Shown in pieces: positions 1 to 7,729 of a stretch of 30,405 nt of DNA. The DNA is taken from positions 1 to 30,405 of the forward strand of contig CAYNVS010000039.1 of NCBI GenBank assembly GCA_964400725.1, written 5' to 3'. How positions within the stretch are numbered: the stretch's first letter is position 1; each line of letters opens with the position of its first letter. The notes beneath the pieces are model-generated. The model was not told the origin of the DNA and searched no databases. It saw only the letters and a program-made list of their open reading frames with translations. Both the position numbers and the translations under genes were made by a program. Source of the stretch: CAYNVS01 sp964400725 (GTDB taxonomy: Bacteria; Myxococcota_A; SURF-8; CAYNVS01).

Positions 1-273
1 GTGGTTCCGGCTTCCCGCTTCGATGTCTGAATTTGCCGCGAGGTGATACACGCGGTCGAACGACGTATCGGCGAAGACCTTATCCAGCGCGGGCGCGTCG
101 AGTAAATCGACCTTTAGGAACTTAAAATCGGGATTGTTTTGCAAATGCGCGATATTCTCGATTTTGCCCAAATAAAGGTTGTCGAGGCACCAGACTTTAT
201 AACCTTTCTCAATGAGCGAATCGCATAAATGGCTGCCGATAAATCCGGCTCCGCCGGTAACTAATACGTTCAT
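1..273 (-). CDS. NAD-dependent epimerase/dehydratase, N-terminal part (runs off the left edge)
   Basis: Only the first 91 codons are in the window; the C-terminal part lies beyond base 1. The protein starts MNVLVTGGAGFIGSHLCDSL, which contains the GxxGxxG dinucleotide-binding motif of extended short-chain dehydrogenases. LDNLYLG follows (an acidic residue after the second strand, where NAD ribose binds), then VDLLD and VYHLAA, all in the usual order for UDP-glucose 4-epimerase or dTDP-glucose 4,6-dehydratase-like enzymes. It sits 22 bp downstream of a GT2 glycosyltransferase on the same strand, so the pair probably makes and transfers an activated sugar for a surface glycan. The catalytic Tyr-x-x-x-Lys is not in view, so the exact substrate cannot be stated. 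Confidence 0.88.
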   Translation of the reverse strand, partial: MNVLVTGGAGFIGSHLCDSLIEKGYKVWCLDNLYLGKIENIAHLQNNPDFKFLKVDLLDAPALDKVFADTSFDRVYHLAANSDIEAGSRNH

Positions 274-295
274 TTTATTCCCTTTTACGGCTCGG

Positions 296-997
296 TTATA
301 GTTTGGACGCCGGAGTATTGAGGCCGAAACGGTACTTCATAAAACAGCGTAAATACGCCTTGCCGCTGCGCCACCTGTTAAGCGTTACCTCCCCTACTCT
401 AAGCGTATAACTTATTGGAATTTCTTTATATTTATGCCCGGCCATTACGCTGCGAATAATCAGTTCCGACGGGAAACTGTAATTTGTCTCCCAAGGAATT
501 TGATGCACCAGCTCGCGCTTTAAGCCGAACATTCCGGTCGTAACGTCGTGCGTATTAATGCCGTAAAGCATGCGCACAATAAACGCGAACGAGGCGTTTG
601 CCATCCAATTGGCAAAAGGCATAGCTTTTGTAACTTCCTTGTAGCCCAGCCGGTTTCCGGAGATTATGTCGTACCCTTCGTTGGTCAACAAGTTAATAAA
701 ATCTGGTATTCTATCCATAGGATAGGTGTTGTCGCAGTCGGAAGTGATTATGTAATCGCCGGACGCCGAAAGAATGGCGGTGCGTAATGCAATTCCGTGC
801 CCCTGCGGCGGCTGCGAGATGACTCTGCAGCCTAAGTCCGCCGCTATTTTCGGCGTGTCGTCCTTGCTCGAATCTACTACTACGATTTCGGTCTCGTATT
901 GAGACGTATTTTTGCGAATCGAATCGACCATAAGCGGAATCGCTTTTTCCTCGTTGAATGTCGGCATTACTACCGAAAGTTTGAGCTGCGAATTCAT
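296..997 (-). CDS. Family 2 glycosyltransferase (dolichol-phosphate mannosyltransferase-like)
   Basis: The 233-residue protein has a GT-A fold signature: SVVMPTFNEE near residues 8-17, DSSKDDT at 42-48 and the metal-binding DxD as DCD at 87-89, followed by a GNRLG segment. This is the pattern of DPM1/DPG-synthase-like enzymes, which move a sugar from a nucleotide to a lipid phosphate. No multi-spanning membrane domain is present, so it is the soluble or peripheral type. The start is placed at the ATG at 997 because AGAGAGG lies 5 nt upstream. An in-frame TTG at 1084 would extend the protein by 29 residues, but that codon falls inside a perfect promoter whose transcript would begin downstream of it. 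It is followed after 22 bp by the epimerase gene, so the two form an operon for surface glycan synthesis. Confidence 0.87.
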   Translation of the reverse strand: MNSQLKLSVVMPTFNEEKAIPLMVDSIRKNTSQYETEIVVVDSSKDDTPKIAADLGCRVISQPPQGHGIALRTAILSASGDYIITSDCDNTYPMDRIPDFINLLTNEGYDIISGNRLGYKEVTKAMPFANWMANASFAFIVRMLYGINTHDVTTGMFGLKRELVHQIPWETNYSFPSELIIRSVMAGHKYKEIPISYTLRVGEVTLNRWRSGKAYLRCFMKYRFGLNTPASKL

Positions 998-1073
998 ATG
1001 CGCCTCTCTGCTAATTTGTTTCTGCCTGCAGCCGCGTTTAACGGCGGTTATTAAACTCGCTATAACAAATTTT

Positions 1074-1102
1074 ATTATAGCCAACGCTGCGGTTTATGTC
1101 AA
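1074..1102 (-). promoter_or_regulatory. Perfect sigma-70-type promoter for the glycosyltransferase-epimerase operon
   Basis: On the minus strand TTGACA (plus 1097-1102) and TATAAT (plus 1074-1079) are separated by exactly 17 nt. Both hexamers match the consensus fully. Transcription would start near 1067, leaving a leader of about 70 nt before the ATG at 997. The leader contains a short inverted repeat, GTTTAA...TTAAAC. No Rho-independent terminator is visible between this promoter and the end of the aro operon at 1180, so read-through from aro could also feed these genes. Confidence 0.8.
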
Positions 1103-1179
1103 AGTAAGCCGCAATTATTCCGAAAAGATTATTTCCTTAATAACTTAACTGTAGATTTGTCGGGCAATCAAGCCGTTTG

Positions 1180-2442
1180 CTATCGTTTTGTTTGCTTTTT
1201 TTTACATTCGGCAATAATTGTTTTAACGATATTCTCAGCCGACTCTTTGCTCTCCTTGTAAATGGCCGCATATTTTTTCCAATTTTTAACAACTTCCGCC
1301 TCGCGTTTCGGGTCTTCTATTTGGGCGTCATTTTTATGTTTTAACTTGCCGATTTCTTTACTTATTTTCATCCTTTCGGCAATCAGAGCGGCCAGTTGCG
1401 CGTCGATAACGTCTATTTGCTCGCGCAGTTCTTCCAGCGAGTAATTAGCTCTTTTTACGGCCTGCTGCGTAAGATAAGCGTCGGCGAGAACAAGCGCCAT
1501 CATCGCCTCGGCAACGGGCGCCAATCTAGGAGCGATGCAGACGTCGTGGCGGCCTTTGACGCTTATTTCAACTTCGTTTCCAGCAGAATCTATCGTTTTT
1601 TGCGTTTTTTTTATCGAGCTCGTCGGCTTTACCGCGACGCGGCATACAATATCTTCTCCGTTTGAAATTCCTCCAAGAATTCCGCCGGAATGGTTTGTTA
1701 AAAAGCCATTAGAGCCGACGGCGTCGTTGTGTTCGCTTCCGCGCATTTTCGCCGCCGCGAAACCCGCGCCGAATTCCACCCCTTTTACGCCGCCAATCGA
1801 CGTCATAGCCTCGGCGATTTTAGCGTCCAATTTGCCGAAAACCGGGTCGCCCAGTCCGGCGGGCGCGCCGCAGGCCGTAACTTCAACGACTCCGCCGACC
1901 GAATCGCCCTCTGCGGAAGCCTTTTCTATGGCCGTTTGCATCTCTTTTTCAGACCGCGTTCCCGCAATTTCAATAACGCGGGCGTTGATTGTAATTCCGA
2001 CGCTTTTAAGCAGCTCCTTTGCGACGGCGCCGGCCGCAACTCTCGCAGCGGTTTCGCGACCGCTTAACCGGCCGCCTCCGCGCCAATCGCGGATTCCGTA
2101 TTTTGCCAGCCATGTGAAATCGCCGTGTCCCGGCCTAAAAACATTTTTCAACTCCTCGTAATCGCTCGACTGCGCGTTTTCGTTCCAAATTATAACGCAA
2201 ATCGGCGCGCCGGTGGTTTTTCCTTCAAACGCGCCCGATAAAATTATCGGTTTGTCGTTCTCCCGTCGAGATGATTGCCCTTGTGCGAGCCCCGGACGCC
2301 GCTTTGCCAGCTCTTTCGCAATTATTTCTTCGGAAATATCAAGCCCCGGCGCGACTCCGTCGATTACCGCTCCAACCGCCGGTCCGTGCGACTCTCCGAA
2401 TGTTACGATTTTAAATCTTTTCCCAAGCTCGTTGGATGGCAT
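1180..2442 (-). CDS. aroC: Chorismate synthase fused to chorismate mutase (AroC-AroQ)
   Basis: Residues 1 to about 333 are chorismate synthase, which converts EPSP to chorismate using reduced FMN. The family signature FGESHG is at 15-20, followed by SSRREND, RPGHGDFTWLAKYGIRDWRGGG and a SGRETAARVAAGA segment. Residues from about 335 to 420 form a helical AroQ-type chorismate mutase domain: LREQIDVIDAQL, AERMKISKEIGKLK and DPKREAEV carry the Arg, Arg, Lys and Arg-Glu positions expected in the active site. The C-terminal Gln position is less clear. The fused protein could take EPSP to prephenate. The start overlaps the end of aroK by 32 nt and MPSNELGKRFKIVTFGESHG has the normal spacing to the signature. 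It is the last gene of the shikimate operon. Confidence 0.95.
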   Translation of the reverse strand: MPSNELGKRFKIVTFGESHGPAVGAVIDGVAPGLDISEEIIAKELAKRRPGLAQGQSSRRENDKPIILSGAFEGKTTGAPICVIIWNENAQSSDYEELKNVFRPGHGDFTWLAKYGIRDWRGGGRLSGRETAARVAAGAVAKELLKSVGITINARVIEIAGTRSEKEMQTAIEKASAEGDSVGGVVEVTACGAPAGLGDPVFGKLDAKIAEAMTSIGGVKGVEFGAGFAAAKMRGSEHNDAVGSNGFLTNHSGGILGGISNGEDIVCRVAVKPTSSIKKTQKTIDSAGNEVEISVKGRHDVCIAPRLAPVAEAMMALVLADAYLTQQAVKRANYSLEELREQIDVIDAQLAALIAERMKISKEIGKLKHKNDAQIEDPKREAEVVKNWKKYAAIYKESKESAENIVKTIIAECKKKQTKR

Positions 2443-2917
2443 CGCACGCCTCTTCTGGGGTTAAAGCGTCTGTTGAGACGGTTAATTTGGCGGTTTCTTC
2501 GTAAAAAAGGCGCCGTTTCTCCATGATAAATTCTATTTCTCTCATCGGAGGCAGGCCGGTCAGCGCGGGACGCGGCGCATTTTGCAATCTGCCGAAAAGA
2601 ATTTCAGGTTTTGCCGTCAGCCAAACGCAAAAGCCGGTTTTCAAAGCTGCGCGGGTTTCTTCGCGTTCGACGCATCCGCCTCCGGTCGCTATTATTATAT
2701 CGCTTAATTTATGCGCGTCTGCTATCGCTGCGGCTTCCGCGTCGCGGAACTCTTTTAGCTTGTTATTGCGAAAATACTCGTTTATTTCAATGCCGGCAGC
2801 GCGTTCGACTTCTAAATCCGAGTCAAGAAATTTCCAATTTAGCCTCTCGGCCAACAGTCTTCCAACTGTTGTTTTGCCGCTTCCTCTTAGACCGACGAGC
2901 GATATTATTGATTTCAT
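2411..2917 (-). CDS. aroK: Shikimate kinase
   Basis: This 168-residue protein phosphorylates shikimate with ATP. Walker A is GLRGSGKT at 9-16, the shikimate and Mg-binding LDSD is at 31-34, Arg58 lies in EFRDAE, the glycine triplet ATGGG is at 77-81, and the lid Arg is in NAPRPALTG near 116. Length and order of motifs are normal for AroK/AroL. The start ATG overlaps the aroA stop codon in a 4-nt ATGA junction, and its 3' end overlaps aroC by 32 nt, so translational coupling through the operon is likely. Confidence 0.95.
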   Translation of the reverse strand: MKSIISLVGLRGSGKTTVGRLLAERLNWKFLDSDLEVERAAGIEINEYFRNNKLKEFRDAEAAAIADAHKLSDIIIATGGGCVEREETRAALKTGFCVWLTAKPEILFGRLQNAPRPALTGLPPMREIEFIMEKRRLFYEETAKLTVSTDALTPEEACDAIQRAWEKI

Positions 2918-4101
2918 TGAAATTTATTTAACTCGCTCCAAAATTTTGGAAAACTTTTAGAAACGCATTTTTTTTCTTTAATTTGTAAATTATTTACAAA
3001 TAATGATATTACGCCAAACAACATGGCCAAACGATGATCTCCTTCGGGATTAAGCTCCGTATTGCCAAATAATCTAGAAGAATGTATGGTCAAACCATCT
3101 TCTTGTTCGTCAATTTTTGCGCCGATCTTTTTTAATTCCCGCGCAATGACGGCGATTCTATCCGATTCCTTCAATCTTGCGTGTTTTATATTATAAATTG
3201 TTACGTCTTTTTTATGCAGCAAAGCCGCGGCAGCCAGCGGCGGAAGGAGGTCTGGCGTCTCGTTCAAGTCGATTGACGTCTCCGAATTAAGTTTGATATT
3301 ATTAAAGTATTTGTTGAATACTAAATCTCTTTGAGTTGAGGTTGTCAAGGCGTCTTCAATTTTTATTTCGGCGCCCATAGCGTCTGCAGCAACGTAAAAA
3401 TAGGGGGCAAGAGACAAATCGGGTTCTACTTTTAGCTCCGCGCCGTTGAACGACGTTTGGGGCACGGTAATTATTTCGCCGTTTATTTGCGCGTCAACTC
3501 CGAAAAGACGCAATATATCAATTGTTAAACTAATGTATCCTTTCGATACAATTGTGTTTTTCGTTCTAATCGTCAATCCGCCATTAATTTTTGCGCCAAC
3601 CAGCGCAAGAGCCGAAACAAACTGGCTCGACTCGCCTGCGTCAATTTCGATATAATTATTTATTTTGCCGTTATTCATTAATACGTAAGGCATTTTGCCT
3701 GTATTTTCAAGATATTCGCGCTCAACGCCTGCGGTTGCCAGCGCATTAATTAAAGGTTGTATAGGTCTTTCGCGCATCCGCGCGTCGCCGTCAATTGTAA
3801 TTACGCCTTCGACAATGAGCGCGAGAGCGGAAATAAAACGCGCGCAGACTCCGCAGTTTTCACAATATATTATTTTTTTCGGCGCCTTTAAGGCGTTTGG
3901 CTTCACGCAAATAGCGTTATCTTTAAATTCAAAAATAATATTAAATTGAGAAAGCGCGGAAATCATGGTTTTGCAATCATCGCAGTCGGAGGCGTTGATT
4001 AATTTCGAAGGCGTTGCGGCAAGAGCGGCTAAAAAAAGAGCTCTTTGCGTAATTGACTTGCTTCCCGGCAATTTAATATTAATAACTTTTTTCAAAGCCA
4101 A
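2914..4101 (-). CDS. aroA: 3-phosphoshikimate 1-carboxyvinyltransferase (EPSP synthase)
   Basis: The 395-residue enzyme joins shikimate-3-phosphate and PEP. It begins with LPGSKSITQRAL at 11-22, the PEP and shikimate-phosphate binding signature, and carries ARLKESDRIAVIA and GDHRLAMLFG further on, the two signatures of the second half. It is somewhat shorter than the common length of about 425-430. Its start overlaps the aroDE stop by 10 nt and its end overlaps aroK by 4 nt. Base composition is clearly AT-richer than aroK or aroC (for example 22 G+C in the 60 bases 3541-3600), a feature shared with most of aroDE. Confidence 0.94.
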   Translation of the reverse strand: MALKKVINIKLPGSKSITQRALFLAALAATPSKLINASDCDDCKTMISALSQFNIIFEFKDNAICVKPNALKAPKKIIYCENCGVCARFISALALIVEGVITIDGDARMRERPIQPLINALATAGVEREYLENTGKMPYVLMNNGKINNYIEIDAGESSQFVSALALVGAKINGGLTIRTKNTIVSKGYISLTIDILRLFGVDAQINGEIITVPQTSFNGAELKVEPDLSLAPYFYVAADAMGAEIKIEDALTTSTQRDLVFNKYFNNIKLNSETSIDLNETPDLLPPLAAAALLHKKDVTIYNIKHARLKESDRIAVIARELKKIGAKIDEQEDGLTIHSSRLFGNTELNPEGDHRLAMLFGVISLFVNNLQIKEKKCVSKSFPKFWSELNKFQ

Positions 4102-5552
4102 ACTTTCTTTATCGCGTTTTCAACAGTTTCCTCGGCTAATTCAACGTCGGTGAAAAGCGACATTTGCAGCGCGCCCTGAGTTTTCCAAAAAGTCAACCCG
4201 TCAACAAACAGTTTATTTGTTGATTTAGCATATTTTATTAGCGGAGTATCGTCGCGTCGGTATAGTCCGACATCTATAATTATATCTGCTTTATTAAGCG
4301 CGTCGCCTAGTTTTAAAACGATTTCGTTTTGCGCTTCTACCGGAGCGGTATTAATAATAACATTGCAATTTAAATCGGAGGCAGATTGGTAGGCAACCGC
4401 CTTGACGCCGCTTTTTAACAACTCTTTATTTGCTTTTTTAACGTTTCTTGAAAGAATGCTTATATTGCAATTATATCTTTTAAGCGCATGCAGCGCGGAC
4501 CAGCATGTAGCTCCTGACCCAATAATTAATGCAGAAGTTGAAGTATTAAAGTTTAACTTATTAAATAGACTGCTAAAAGCTAGAGAGTCGGTATTGCAGC
4601 CAAACCTTATATTAGAATTTTTAATACAGATTGTATTAGCAACTCCGCTATCTTTTGCAACTACCGCTAAACTATTACATAATTTAACAATATCACGCTT
4701 GTATGGCATAGTAACGGATGCAAGTTCGATTCCGAAGCGCTCAAATGCCTTAAACAAGTCGTTTAAATCGTTTGTGGGCAATGGAATATACTGATATGGC
4801 AGCCACATGTTCTTAAACAAATAATTATATACTACCAAGCCGGGGCTTTCAAGCGTATTTTCGCCGCCTATCAATGCAACCGGTTTAAGCTTAAAATGTT
4901 CGTAAAATCGGTAATCATCCAGCTCTTGCAAAGTAAGCTGCCCCTTAACGGTTATTTTACTTTTATCCGTAACGGCATAAATCCAGTCAGAGTTGAACGA
5001 CGACGGCCTGATGCGCGATATAATGCCGGAATAACCCATGCAAAGCAGGCAGTTTTCAGGTCTATTTAGCTTTAATGAGCCGACAAATAACACATCAGAC
5101 AACGAGTTAGTTCCAATCGCGGCTTTTGCGGCAAAAACATCCATTTTATTGATTTTTCCAACCGCCTTCAAAGCTTCGCTTTTTTTCAATTTTTCCGAGT
5201 GATACGATGCGATGATTTTTGTCTTGCCTAAAAAGGCGGGTCGCAGCTGCGCGACCAAATCATGTTCAATGTCTATATATGCAACTCCGGCCTCGGCCGC
5301 CTTGTTATAATAATCCGCGAGAGTCTTTTTCGAGCCGTCGAATTTTCCTCCGCGAGAGGCGGTGCGGCATGAGAAAACAAGGTTCTCCCTGCGGCTGGCA
5401 GCCATTTCCCAGAAGGCTTCGTTCAATTCGCTTTCGCCTAAAAAATCGGCTCGAATTTCTTGCATGTCGGCGTCAAGCGCAAGACGTTTTGCGAGCTCTT
5501 CCTTGGTCGTTTCGTTGCCGGTAAGGCAGACTTTAACTTTTTTTTCCGTCAT
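4092..5552 (-). CDS. aroDE: Fused 3-dehydroquinate dehydratase (type I) and shikimate dehydrogenase
   Basis: The 486-residue bifunctional enzyme turns 3-dehydroquinate into shikimate. The N-terminal type I dehydratase has EIRAD at 32-36, SCRTA at 61-65, the catalytic His in IASYHS (118) and the Schiff-base Lys at 143, aligned by the following SLSDV. The C-terminal shikimate dehydrogenase has VTMPYK at 280-285 (catalytic Lys285), VANT at 304-307, NTD at 320-322 (catalytic Asp322), a dinucleotide loop IIGSGA near 343-348 and Gln459. The first shikimate-binding motif is diverged: ENTLESP at 231-237 keeps one Ser, while the other Ser position appears to be Leu. An in-frame TTG at 5591 is rejected as the start because it lies upstream of the predicted transcript. 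This fusion is familiar from plants and some bacteria. It heads the aro operon. Confidence 0.92.
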   Translation of the reverse strand: MTEKKVKVCLTGNETTKEELAKRLALDADMQEIRADFLGESELNEAFWEMAASRRENLVFSCRTASRGGKFDGSKKTLADYYNKAAEAGVAYIDIEHDLVAQLRPAFLGKTKIIASYHSEKLKKSEALKAVGKINKMDVFAAKAAIGTNSLSDVLFVGSLKLNRPENCLLCMGYSGIISRIRPSSFNSDWIYAVTDKSKITVKGQLTLQELDDYRFYEHFKLKPVALIGGENTLESPGLVVYNYLFKNMWLPYQYIPLPTNDLNDLFKAFERFGIELASVTMPYKRDIVKLCNSLAVVAKDSGVANTICIKNSNIRFGCNTDSLAFSSLFNKLNFNTSTSALIIGSGATCWSALHALKRYNCNISILSRNVKKANKELLKSGVKAVAYQSASDLNCNVIINTAPVEAQNEIVLKLGDALNKADIIIDVGLYRRDDTPLIKYAKSTNKLFVDGLTFWKTQGALQMSLFTDVELAEETVENAIKKVWL

Positions 5553-5581
5553 TTCGGTTCGTCTTTTCCTTTCGCGCCTTG

Positions 5582-5610
5582 ATATTAGCAAGCGCGCGCG
5601 AATTTCTCAA
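5582..5610 (-). promoter_or_regulatory. Predicted promoter of the shikimate operon
   Basis: On the minus strand TTGAGA (plus 5605-5610) and TAATAT (plus 5582-5587) are 17 nt apart. Transcription would begin near 5575, about 23 nt upstream of the aroDE ATG at 5552. The element faces the rhaA promoter in a short shared intergenic region. The -10 is only a moderate match, so the call is tentative. Confidence 0.45.
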
Positions 5611-5618
5611 AGAAAAAA

Positions 5619-5646
5619 TTGCGCCCGCCGTTAAATAATATATAGT
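5619..5646 (+). promoter_or_regulatory. Predicted promoter of rhaA
   Basis: TTGCGC (5619-5624) and TATAGT (5641-5646) are 16 nt apart and lie 41 bp upstream of the rhaA start. The match is moderate. I see no clear palindromic operator here that would mark a rhamnose-responsive regulator. Confidence 0.38.
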
Positions 5647-5687
5647 TTTAACAAAGCGTTCGACGTTTGCTAATAAGGAGAGTCAAT

Positions 5688-6950
5688 ATGAACGAAAAAA
5701 ACATCGAAAGAATGTACGAGGCGGCGAAGGAACGATACGCAGAACTCGGCATAGACGCGGATGCGGCGGCGGCCAAACTGGCGGACGTTTCGATTTCGAT
5801 TCACTGCTGGCAGGCGGACGACGTGGCCGGTTTGGAAGGCGCGGCGGAGCTTTCCGGCGGCATAGCGGTAACCGGCGCGCACGGCGGAAAGCCGCGCGGC
5901 ATCGAAGAGCTGCGCGAGGACTTAGAAAAAGCCATGAGCCTCATTCCGGAGAGGCATAGAATAAACCTGCACGCTATTTACGGCGATTTTTCTTCCGGCA
6001 AGGCGGACAGAAACGAGATTGAGCCGAAACATTTCGACTCATGGATAGACTGGGCGGACGACATAGGAGTCGGACTAGATTTTAACGCGACCTGCTTCTC
6101 TCACCCGCGCGCCGCAGAAGGATACACGCTGGCGAGCCTCGACGAGGGAACCCGCAGTTTTTGGATAGAGCACGTAGCGCGCTGCCGCGAAATCGCCGAG
6201 CATATAGGAGCAAGGCTGAAGTCGCCCTGCCTGCACAACCTCTGGATACCCGACGGCTGCAAGGACATAACGCTTGACCGATATAAGCGGCGGGAATTGC
6301 TTAAAGATTCGCTTGACAAGATTTATGCGCATAGGCGGGGAGCCTCCTATTTGCGGGACAGCGTGGAAAGCAAATTGTTCGGCATCGGCTCGGAGAGCTT
6401 CGTAGTAGGTTCGCACGAGTTTTACATGGGCTACGCCCTTAAAAACAATCTTACTCTCTGCCTAGATATGGGGCATTTTCACCCGACCGAATCGGTCGCC
6501 GACAAAGTCTCGTCTACCCTTCTCTACTTCGACGAACTGGCTCTTCACGTAAGCCGCCCGGTGCGGTGGGACAGCGACCACGTTGCGATTTACAACGACG
6601 ACCTTACGGCGCTTTTCGCTGAAATCGTCAGGGCGGGCGCGCTTGAAAAAACGCGTATAGCGCTGGATTATTTCGACGGTTCGATTAACCGCGTCGGCGC
6701 GTACGCCATCGGCGCAAGAGCGGCGCTCGCGGCCATTCTAGCGGCTCTGCTTGAGCCGACGGAGGAGATTCGGCGCTTGGAAGAAGAAGGAAACGGGTTT
6801 GCGAAACTTGCGATGCTTGAAGAGTTGAAGCGCGCTCCATTTGGCGCCGTATGGGATTATTACTGCCTGACGCGCGGCGCGCCTGTTGCGGAAGATTACA
6901 TTGCGGCGGTGAACGATTACGAAAAGAACGTTTTAGCGAAACGGATTTGA
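5688..6950 (+). CDS. rhaA: L-rhamnose isomerase
   Basis: The 420-residue protein interconverts L-rhamnose and L-rhamnulose in a metal-dependent way. It carries the family stretches FNATCFSHP, CLHNLWIPDGCKD, SHEFYMGYALK, CLDMGHFHPTE and RPVRWDSDHV, which hold the metal- and substrate-binding His, Asp and Glu residues. Length is typical for RhaA (about 419). The ATG at 5688 has a strong AAGGAG 7 nt upstream, so an upstream in-frame start at 5667 is not used. Its neighbours are not rhamnose genes: there is no rhamnulokinase, rhamnulose-phosphate aldolase, permease or AraC-type regulator in the window. The rest of the pathway must lie elsewhere, or the enzyme acts on another sugar. Confidence 0.94.
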   Translation: MNEKNIERMYEAAKERYAELGIDADAAAAKLADVSISIHCWQADDVAGLEGAAELSGGIAVTGAHGGKPRGIEELREDLEKAMSLIPERHRINLHAIYGDFSSGKADRNEIEPKHFDSWIDWADDIGVGLDFNATCFSHPRAAEGYTLASLDEGTRSFWIEHVARCREIAEHIGARLKSPCLHNLWIPDGCKDITLDRYKRRELLKDSLDKIYAHRRGASYLRDSVESKLFGIGSESFVVGSHEFYMGYALKNNLTLCLDMGHFHPTESVADKVSSTLLYFDELALHVSRPVRWDSDHVAIYNDDLTALFAEIVRAGALEKTRIALDYFDGSINRVGAYAIGARAALAAILAALLEPTEEIRRLEEEGNGFAKLAMLEELKRAPFGAVWDYYCLTRGAPVAEDYIAAVNDYEKNVLAKRI

Positions 6951-6990
6951 GTTGCCGCGGCTATTATTTCTTAGAAAATTTTTAAGACCT

Positions 6991-7020
6991 GCTATAAACG
7001 AGAACCGCTATAAATGAAAA
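6991..7020. repeat. Short tandem repeat, two 14-nt copies with a 16-nt period
   Basis: GCTATAAACGAGAA (6991-7004) and GCTATAAATGAAAA (7007-7020) differ at two positions. They lie between the end of rhaA and the pyrE terminator. The only other feature seen in 6951-6990 is a near-palindrome CTTAGAAAATTTTTAAG just upstream. Function unknown. Confidence 0.5.
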
Positions 7021-7052
7021 AATCTCCGCGTTTTTTATCAAAACCGGAGATT
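7014..7052 (-). terminator. Rho-independent terminator downstream of pyrE
   Basis: CGGAGATT and AATCTCCG (plus 7045-7052 and 7021-7028) form a perfect 8-bp stem around a 16-nt loop. On the minus strand the stem is directly followed by a T run (complement of the A run ending at 7020). It ends the M28-pnp-pyrE operon. On the plus strand no T run follows, so it would not stop rhaA transcripts efficiently. Confidence 0.7.
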
Positions 7053-7095
7053 GATCTGCTGTAACGCCCTGATTTTATTTTTTCAAAAGAGACGT

Positions 7096-7695
7096 TTATT
7101 TGTTCCTGAAGTCGTCCCTCACAAAGAGCGAATACAACGGCAGTCCGGCGGATTCAAGCTCTTCTTTGCCGCCTTCGTTTCTATCCACAATCGTAATCGC
7201 CGCGATAGGGTTAAACCCTTCTTCCTTGCAGCGGTTATAGGCTTTAAGCGCGCTTCCGGCTGTGGTTACCACGTCTTCGAGTATGACGACGTTCGAGCCT
7301 TTGGGAATATTCGGCGCGCCGACGACCATTCCGCCCGCGCCGTGCTGTTTTTCTTCTTTGCGGACGATGAAGGCGTAAAGCTCGCGTTTGTGGTTTGTCC
7401 ACGCTTCAATCGCGACGGAGGCGGCGAGCGGATCGGCGCCGAGCGTCATTCCTCCGGCTGCGGCGACTGACAAGCCGCTTTCCTTTTCAATCTCTGTCAG
7501 CGTCTCGTAAAACAACGAGCCTATGAGCGTAATCCCTTCGGGATGAAGCGCGGTGTTGCGGCAGTCGAGATAGTAATCGCTCTTGCGTCCGCTGGCCAGC
7601 GTAAAATCGCCTTCTTTATACGAAAGTTTTTTTAAAAGTTCGAGAAGACGCCGCCATTTAGGGTTGTCTTTGTTCGCGTAAGCGCGTCCTTGCAT
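7096..7695 (-). CDS. pyrE: Orotate phosphoribosyltransferase
   Basis: The 199-residue enzyme adds phosphoribose from PRPP to orotate to give OMP in pyrimidine synthesis. VVILEDVVTTAGSALKAY is the PRPP-binding loop, and LASGRKSDYYLDCRNTALHPEG near residue 37 is the usual substrate-binding start of the domain. The ATG at 7695 has AAGGAG 7 nt upstream. It lies 34 bp after pnp and is the last gene of its operon. No other pyrimidine gene is nearby; pairing with a purine phosphorylase suggests a nucleotide-economy operon. Confidence 0.93.
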   Translation of the reverse strand: MQGRAYANKDNPKWRRLLELLKKLSYKEGDFTLASGRKSDYYLDCRNTALHPEGITLIGSLFYETLTEIEKESGLSVAAAGGMTLGADPLAASVAIEAWTNHKRELYAFIVRKEEKQHGAGGMVVGAPNIPKGSNVVILEDVVTTAGSALKAYNRCKEEGFNPIAAITIVDRNEGGKEELESAGLPLYSLFVRDDFRNK

Positions 7696-7729
7696 TGAGT
7701 TTCTCCTTTTTATTTAGAACGGTAATTGA

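Noticed and set aside
1535..2161. Long open frame on the plus strand opposite aroC
   Set aside because: It is fully antisense to the conserved chorismate synthase, is low in recognisable motifs and rich in Ser/Pro/Ala from reversed codons. No ribosome site supports it.
5553..5591. TTG start for aroDE adding 13 residues
   Set aside because: It lies upstream of the predicted transcript start (near 5575), and the extra residues (Arg/Lys-rich) are not part of a dehydroquinase domain.
7021..7052. Bidirectional terminator shared by rhaA and pyrE
   Set aside because: Only the minus strand has a T run after the stem; the plus-strand side continues with mixed sequence.
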